A stretch of DNA of 64,000 nucleotides from Pisaster brevispinus (Eukaryota > Echinodermata > Asteroidea > Forcipulatida > Asteriidae). The stretch spans positions 150,001-214,000 of the forward strand of contig JAMKCF010000011.1 in assembly GCA_023634235.1 (NCBI GenBank), given 5' to 3'. The stretch's first letter is position 1. Every line of letters starts with the position of its first letter. The notes below the pieces were generated by a model, which worked only from the letters and a program-made list of their open reading frames with translations, did not search any database and had not been told where the DNA came from. Positions 59,302 to 64,000 of this stretch are shown in pieces. The translations under genes were made by a program, and so were the position numbers.

Positions 59302-62096
59302 TGTGTGTAAAGGGAAGAGTGAAATCATACATGTAGCCGTGTGCAAACAAACCATGAGATAAGACTAGTGTTACCACAAAAAACATTTTGCTCGTATTAG
59401 AAATGTGCATCATAAAGAAAACCTTTAAGAGGACAAACGCCAGGAAATAAAAGGACCGGAACGCACTCAAAATGTTCAAAAAGCTTTAGGTTTAAATATT
59501 TTTGAAGATTCTCCCCTGTTGATGGAGAATCATTTATGGAAACTAAAGCTTTAAAAAACGTATGAGGCGGCATGTAGTTCTTAAAAGGGATTGGGGGGGG
59601 GGGTTGGAGGTAGAGAGCAAGGCAAACGGGGGGAACAGGTGTTAGTTGGGGGGGCGGCGGCGGAAGTGGATAGGATAGGGTGTGTGAAAGAGGGAGACTG
59701 CCCAATAAGTCTAGAGCGAATTAACGCTGGGTTCGTGGTGGTGCGGGAAATTTGAAACTAAATCCGGTGGTAGCCAACAAAACATAAACATAAGTGGGCA
59801 GAGAGAAGTTGTGAAAAGGAAAACACATGTTTTCTCTGGGGTCTCTGGTAATAAACCATCCCATGACTTTATGTAGATTGTTTTTGGTGGGAGACAAAAG
59901 TCTCTGTTTTCCAAAAAAGTCAAGGCAATAGTTAAAGCAGACCTGTTTTTGATGTTTGCATGCATCTTCAAGGAAGAAAGAGTGGGGGGGGGGTGAAAGA
60001 AGGGGAAAGGGAAGGGGGGTCTTGGGGGGGGTTTGGATGGGAGGAGGTGTTAGAAACTACTAAAAAGAACCTTTTTTCCTGTGATAATATGTTGAGCCAC
60101 TTTTGTTTGTTCCTTTAATGGAAGGGCTCAAAACATATTTTCTGTGCGTTTTTTTGAGCTGCACTTCATCAGTCACCGTTTTGGCTTTGTATCCTTTTTA
60201 TGAAAGTTTTTGCAACAAGGAGTGATCATAATCTTACTTTTGTTAGGCAAGAGGATCCAGAGAGATTAGTATTCTTCGTTTGTTTATGGCTTACGTAATC
60301 TCATCTTGATACAAGTCTCAATTTTTTTCTTTAATTTTGTGTACCCGACTGTTGTTCCTGTAGTAATTCAATCAAGATTTGCAAGTTCTGTTCGTCCATT
60401 TTTTTAAATAAGTTTTCTTCGGTAGAAGCTTGCAATCTAGCCCGAATTAGTTGGTCTTTTATGTTCTTTTGTCGTTTGTAGGCCAGCAGAGGTGGTACAG
60501 GGAAGATGTTGTTGAGGAAATCATCGTCATTTATTTGGTGCCAGTGTTTCAACAAGGCACTTTTGAGATTAGAGTGATGTATCTGTGGGAAGAAAGGCAA
60601 AGTAAAAACAAGAAGCGGATTCGTTTCTTTCTTGATGTTAGGTGGTGCACTCAATATTGAATTCATATGGTCACTGTTAGATTTCGTGAAGCGGGTCAAT
60701 TCTTCTGTGTTGTATCCACGTTCTATAAGTTTTTCTTTAAAGAAATTGACCTTACTCTCAAAATCTTGTGTGTGTGTGCATATGCGTTTGTATCTCGTCG
60801 TTTCACCCTTAATGATGCCGCCAAATACAGACTCAGGGTGTGCAGAATCTCGAGCAAGATATTGGAACGTGTCCGTTTTTTTGGAAAACAGAGACATTTG
60901 TCTCCCACCAAAAACAATCTACATAAAGTCATTGGATGGTTTATCACCAGAGACCACCAGAGACCCCAGAGAAAACATGTGTTTTCCTTTTCACAACTTC
61001 TCTCTGCCCACTTATGTTTATGTCTTGTTGGCTACCACCGGATTTAGTTTCAAATTTCCCGCACCACCACGAACCCAGCGTTAATTCGCTTTAGACTTAT
61101 TGGGCAGAATACTAATCTCTCTGGATCCTCTTGCCTAACAAAAGTAAAATTATGATCACTCCTTGTTGCAAAAACTTTCATAAAAAGGATACAAAGCCAA
61201 AACGGTGACTGATGAAGTGCAGGTCAAAAAAGCGCACAGAAAATGTTTTGAGCCCTTCCATTAAAGGAACAAACAAAAGTGGCTCAACATATTATCACAG
61301 GAAAAAAGGTTCTTTTTAGTGGTTTCTAACACCTCCTCCCATCCAAAACCCCCCCCCCCCAAAACCCCCCTTCCCTTTCCCCTTCTTTCACCCCCCCCCA
61401 CTCTTTCTTCCTTGAAGATGCATGCAAACATCAAAAACAGGTCTGCTTTAACTATTGCCTTGACTTTTTTGGAAAACAGAGACTTTTGTCTCCCACCAAA
61501 AACAATCTACATAAAGTCATTGGATGGTTTATCACCAGAGACCACCAGAGACCCCAGAGAAAACATGTGTTTTCCTTTTCACAACTTCTCTCTGCCCACT
61601 TATGTTTATGTTTGGTTGGCCACCACCGGATTTAGTTTCAAATTTCCCGCACCACCACGAACCCAGCGTTAATTCGCTCTAGACTTATTGGGCAGTCTCC
61701 CTCTTTCACACACCCTATCCTATCCACTTCCGCCGCCGCCCCCCCCCCCCAACTAACACCTGTTCCCCCCGGTTGCCTTGCTCTCTACCTCCAACCCCCC
61801 CCCCCCATCCCTTTTAAGAACTACATGCCGCCTCATACGTTTTTTAAAGCTTTAGTTTCCATAAATGATTCTCCATCAACAGGGGAGAATCTTCAAAAAT
61901 ATTTAAACCTAAAGCTTTTTGAACATTTTGAGTGCGTTCCGGTCCTTTTATTTCCTGGCGTTTGTCCTCTTAAAGGTTTTCTTTATGATGCACATTTCTA
62001 ATACGAGCAAAATTTTTTTTGTGGTAACACTAGTCTTATCTCATGGTTTGTTTGCACACGGCTACATGTATGATTTCACTCTTCCCTTTACACACA
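59302..62096. mobile_element. Penelope-like element in a ~2.8-kb inverted repeat
   Basis: Left arm 59302-60276 and right arm 61108-62096 are near-identical inverted copies (for example CATTTTGAGTGCGTTCCGG, TTAATTCGCTCTAGACTTATTGGGCAG, GGATCCTCTTGCCTAAC). Between them lies a Penelope-like ORF piece. A partial copy of the arm, 60884-61107, repeats 61468-61694 in direct orientation. Direct plus inverted terminal copies are a known layout of Penelope-like elements (complex pLTRs). Confidence 0.7.
60331..60897 (-). pseudogene. Penelope-like ORF fragment (after the RT core)
   Basis: 188 codons. KKTDTFQYL..SAHPESVFGGIIKGETTRYKRICTHTQDFE, then LIERGY, KHWHQIN and PPLLAYKRQKNIKDQLIRA follow the block order known downstream of the RT in Penelope-like retroelements. 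The catalytic RT motifs and the GIY-YIG endonuclease are absent. Upstream the reading runs straight into repeat-arm sequence near 60884, so it is a fragment. L1-type elements share a loosely similar region, so the Penelope call is not certain. Confidence 0.6.
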
Positions 62097-63474
62097 CGAG
62101 AGATCAATAAACACGCCAATGACAGACAGTTTCTTGCAGAGCGCATTGGTAACACTATCAATAAATTGAATGAGATCCATGTCAGTGGAGTGTTTACTGC
62201 GAAAGCCATATTGACTTTTATAAAGAAGATGAAAATGAGAAGTAAATTTGAAAAGGCGATTGTAAACCAATCTCTCCAGAATTTTTATAAAAGCAGGGAA
62301 GAATAGAAATAGGCCTGTAGTTGCTGATGATGCGAGGATCACCAGTTTTGAAGATAGGAATAACTTTAGCAATTTTGAGATTAGAAGGAACACAACCTGT
62401 AGAAAATGAAAGATTGAAGATGTGAGCAAGAGGTTCCGCAATAAAGGGAATAACAGGTTTAGTTAAAGAAGAACTGATATCATCAAAACCACAACTGGCG
62501 CTTGTTTTAAATTCCTTGCCAGTACGGATAATTTCTTGAGAACAAGTAGGAGTAAAGAAAAAGGAAGAAGAGTGAGTATTGTGCAAGTAATTTGAGAAGT
62601 GAGCGTCAGTAGATGGGATTTTGTTAGCTAATGAAGAGCCTATGTTAGTAAAGAAAGAATTGAAAGAATTATTAACATCAGGAGGATTCGAAAGGAGACG
62701 ATCCCCGTCAGTGAAACTGTCGGGAAAAGACGTCTTTTTGCCCCTACCAAGAATATTGTTAATTTCCCGCCAGAGGCTTTTTAAATTGGCCTTCCGAGAA
62801 TCAAGCTTCCGAGCATAATGATCTGTTTTTGCCTTCTGAATGGTAGCAGTCAGTCGATTACGAAAGGTCTTGTAATCACGCTCATTGTTCTCAGTTGGGT
62901 TGTGGAGAAAATGCCTGTAAAGTCTATTTTTAAAGTTGCATGAGTCAATGATAGACTGGCTGATCCACGGCTGGTTCTTCTTGGATTTGCCTACAGTTTT
63001 AACAATATAAGGAAAGTGAGCATTATAACGAGAATAAAAGATTGAAAAGAAAGAGTCATAAGCGGTGTCAGCCTGCTGAGAATGATAGACTTCACTCCAG
63101 TCGGTACTAGCAATGTCAGCTCTAAAGGCATTGATGGAGTCAGGATTAATATTCCTTGTAGTAAAGGTTTTCTTTAGTGGCTCTGCCTTCGAAAAGCATG
63201 ACGACGTAACCTGAAATAGGGGACAATGATTTGAGATATCAGAGTAAAATATTCCTGCTGATACATCAAGATCGGAGTTGGTTAGTATGTTGTCGATTAG
63301 TGTGGAAGTGAGTGGGGTGATGCGCGTGGGTTTATCGATTAAAGGGTGGAGGCCATAAGCAAAGACAGCATTGATGAAATCATCTGTGGGCTGATGTTCA
63401 GAACAGTTGAGTAAATTGAGGTTAAAATCACCCATTATGTAACAGAGCTTTCTCTCCTTTGTAATTGAATTCAA
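62097..63474 (-). mobile_element. LINE (CR1/Jockey-like) fragment: endonuclease C-terminus and start of RT, frameshifted
   Basis: The frame from 63474 starts inside the endonuclease (MGDFNLNLLN, DNILTNSDLD, SDISNHCPLFQV), continues through a linker (QPWISQSIIDSCNFKNRLYR) and reaches the RT (IPIFKTGDPRIISNYRPISI). A slip near 62330-62335 moves the frame. The next frame gives FIKILERLVYNRL, YGFRSKHSTD and GVFIDLS, which are RT blocks 1-3. The element stops abruptly at 62097, where the inverted-repeat arm begins. The upstream half of the endonuclease is missing. Confidence 0.82.
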
Positions 63475-63489
63475 ATACGAATAGGCAAC

Positions 63490-63545
63490 TAGATTGATGG
63501 CGCTCTACAAATGCCTGATGATTGATTGGTTGATTGATTGATTGT
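63490..63545 (+). repeat. SINE/LINE 3' tail with (GATT)n
   Basis: GGCGCTCTACAAATGCCTGATGATTGATTGG followed by (TTGA)n, the usual 3' end and tail of CR1/L2-mobilised elements. Confidence 0.6.
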
Positions 63546-63928
63546 GGATAAGTGTGGGTTGTGTGTTTTTGCCGGGAAATCCCCAATCAACTCCCTGTCT
63601 TATGACAATGTAAACGTACTTAATTAGGTGTTGTGAATGACAAATACAATGAAATAATATACGCTTGAATGAAGGGTTGATGGAGGGAATACTAAAGAGT
63701 TTAAACACTTTGGTTGACTGTGACCAAGTGAGTAGCAAATGCTCAAAGTGCTTCGCCATTTTGCCGTACTAGCATATCACATGGTATCAATGTGTGGGAG
63801 GACACAGAGTGCTGTCAAGCTTGGAATTCTCTGGTTCTTATTTCTACAATTGGACCTAGCTCTCCCCCAACCCATGTTCTACCCCTGTGTTAACCAAGTG
63901 TATGTGTTATAAGATGAAGATAAGTCGT

Positions 63929-64000
63929 GGCGTGTCGTGGCCGAGCGGTTAAAAGCACCGGACTCAAGCTCTGGTGTTTCTGATCAGTGGAGTCTGGGTT
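63929..64000 (+). repeat. tRNA-Leu-derived SINE, cut by window edge
   Basis: GGCGTGTCGTGGCCGAGCGG .. GCACCGGACTCAAGCTCTGG .. TTTCTGATCAGTGGAGTCTGGGTT: the least-diverged A-box and anticodon arm of this family in the window. Confidence 0.85.

Noticed and set aside
61204..61245. CTGATGA .. GAAA, resembling a hammerhead ribozyme core in the Penelope-like arms (also inverted at about 60130-60180)
   Set aside because: A short stem II can form, but I found no convincing stem I pairing or proper cleavage-site context. Penelope-like elements are known to carry hammerheads, so a degenerate relic is possible; a covariance-model search would decide.

Overview
The window is animal nuclear DNA: large spliced genes with GT..AG introns, AT-rich intergenic sequence and very many transposon remnants. 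LRRC28-, XPA- and TAF1C-type genes, a discoidin-domain gene, LINEs of the CR1/L2 kind with a 2A peptide, and tRNA-derived SINEs together suggest a non-vertebrate deuterostome. An echinoderm is my best guess, but nothing here proves the species.

Layout. 1-1473: the 5' part of a CR1/L2-like LINE on the minus strand, cut by the window edge. About 3.65-4.0 kb: a promoter-like region on the minus strand. 4.77-5.45 kb: the 3' end of another LINE. 5.53-9.38 kb: three in-phase exons of an F5/8 type C (discoidin) protein, with a MITE in one intron. 12.1-13.9 kb: a 1.77-kb foldback element filled with ACGTAAATATT-like arrays. 14.76-17.56 kb: a complete five-exon purine nucleoside phosphorylase (PNP)-like gene (283 aa) that has lost most phosphate-binding residues and the purine-binding Glu. 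19.97-21.03 kb: the first of three Tc1/mariner-type MITEs. 21.56-27.94 kb: LRRC28 (eight coding exons, +). 28.94-34.25 kb: XPA (six exons, -), convergent with LRRC28. 34.4-37.0 kb: two more copies of the same MITE, in opposite orientations. 37.0-43.98 kb: a full-length Ty3/gypsy LTR retrotransposon with 732-bp LTRs that look identical, a tRNA-Leu-type primer site, gag, a GGGAAAC -1 frameshift site, and a pol gene broken by two stop codons. 46.73-58.38 kb: twelve coding exons of TAF1C (+), continuing beyond the last recognised exon. 59-64 kb: nested retroelements. A Penelope-like fragment lies inside a ~2.8-kb inverted repeat, which is flanked by pieces of a LINE; a tRNA-Leu-derived SINE is cut by the right edge.

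The host genes do not form one pathway. XPA acts in nucleotide excision repair, TAF1C in RNA polymerase I initiation, the PNP relative belongs to a purine-salvage family, the discoidin protein is probably extracellular, and LRRC28 is poorly characterised. I chained exons by splice-phase agreement and by family similarity recalled from memory; no database search was run. The most interesting items are the PNP-like protein with a rewritten active site, the 2A peptide in the LINE, the retroviral-type slippery site in the LTR element, the AT-array foldback, and the Penelope-like inverted-repeat complex.
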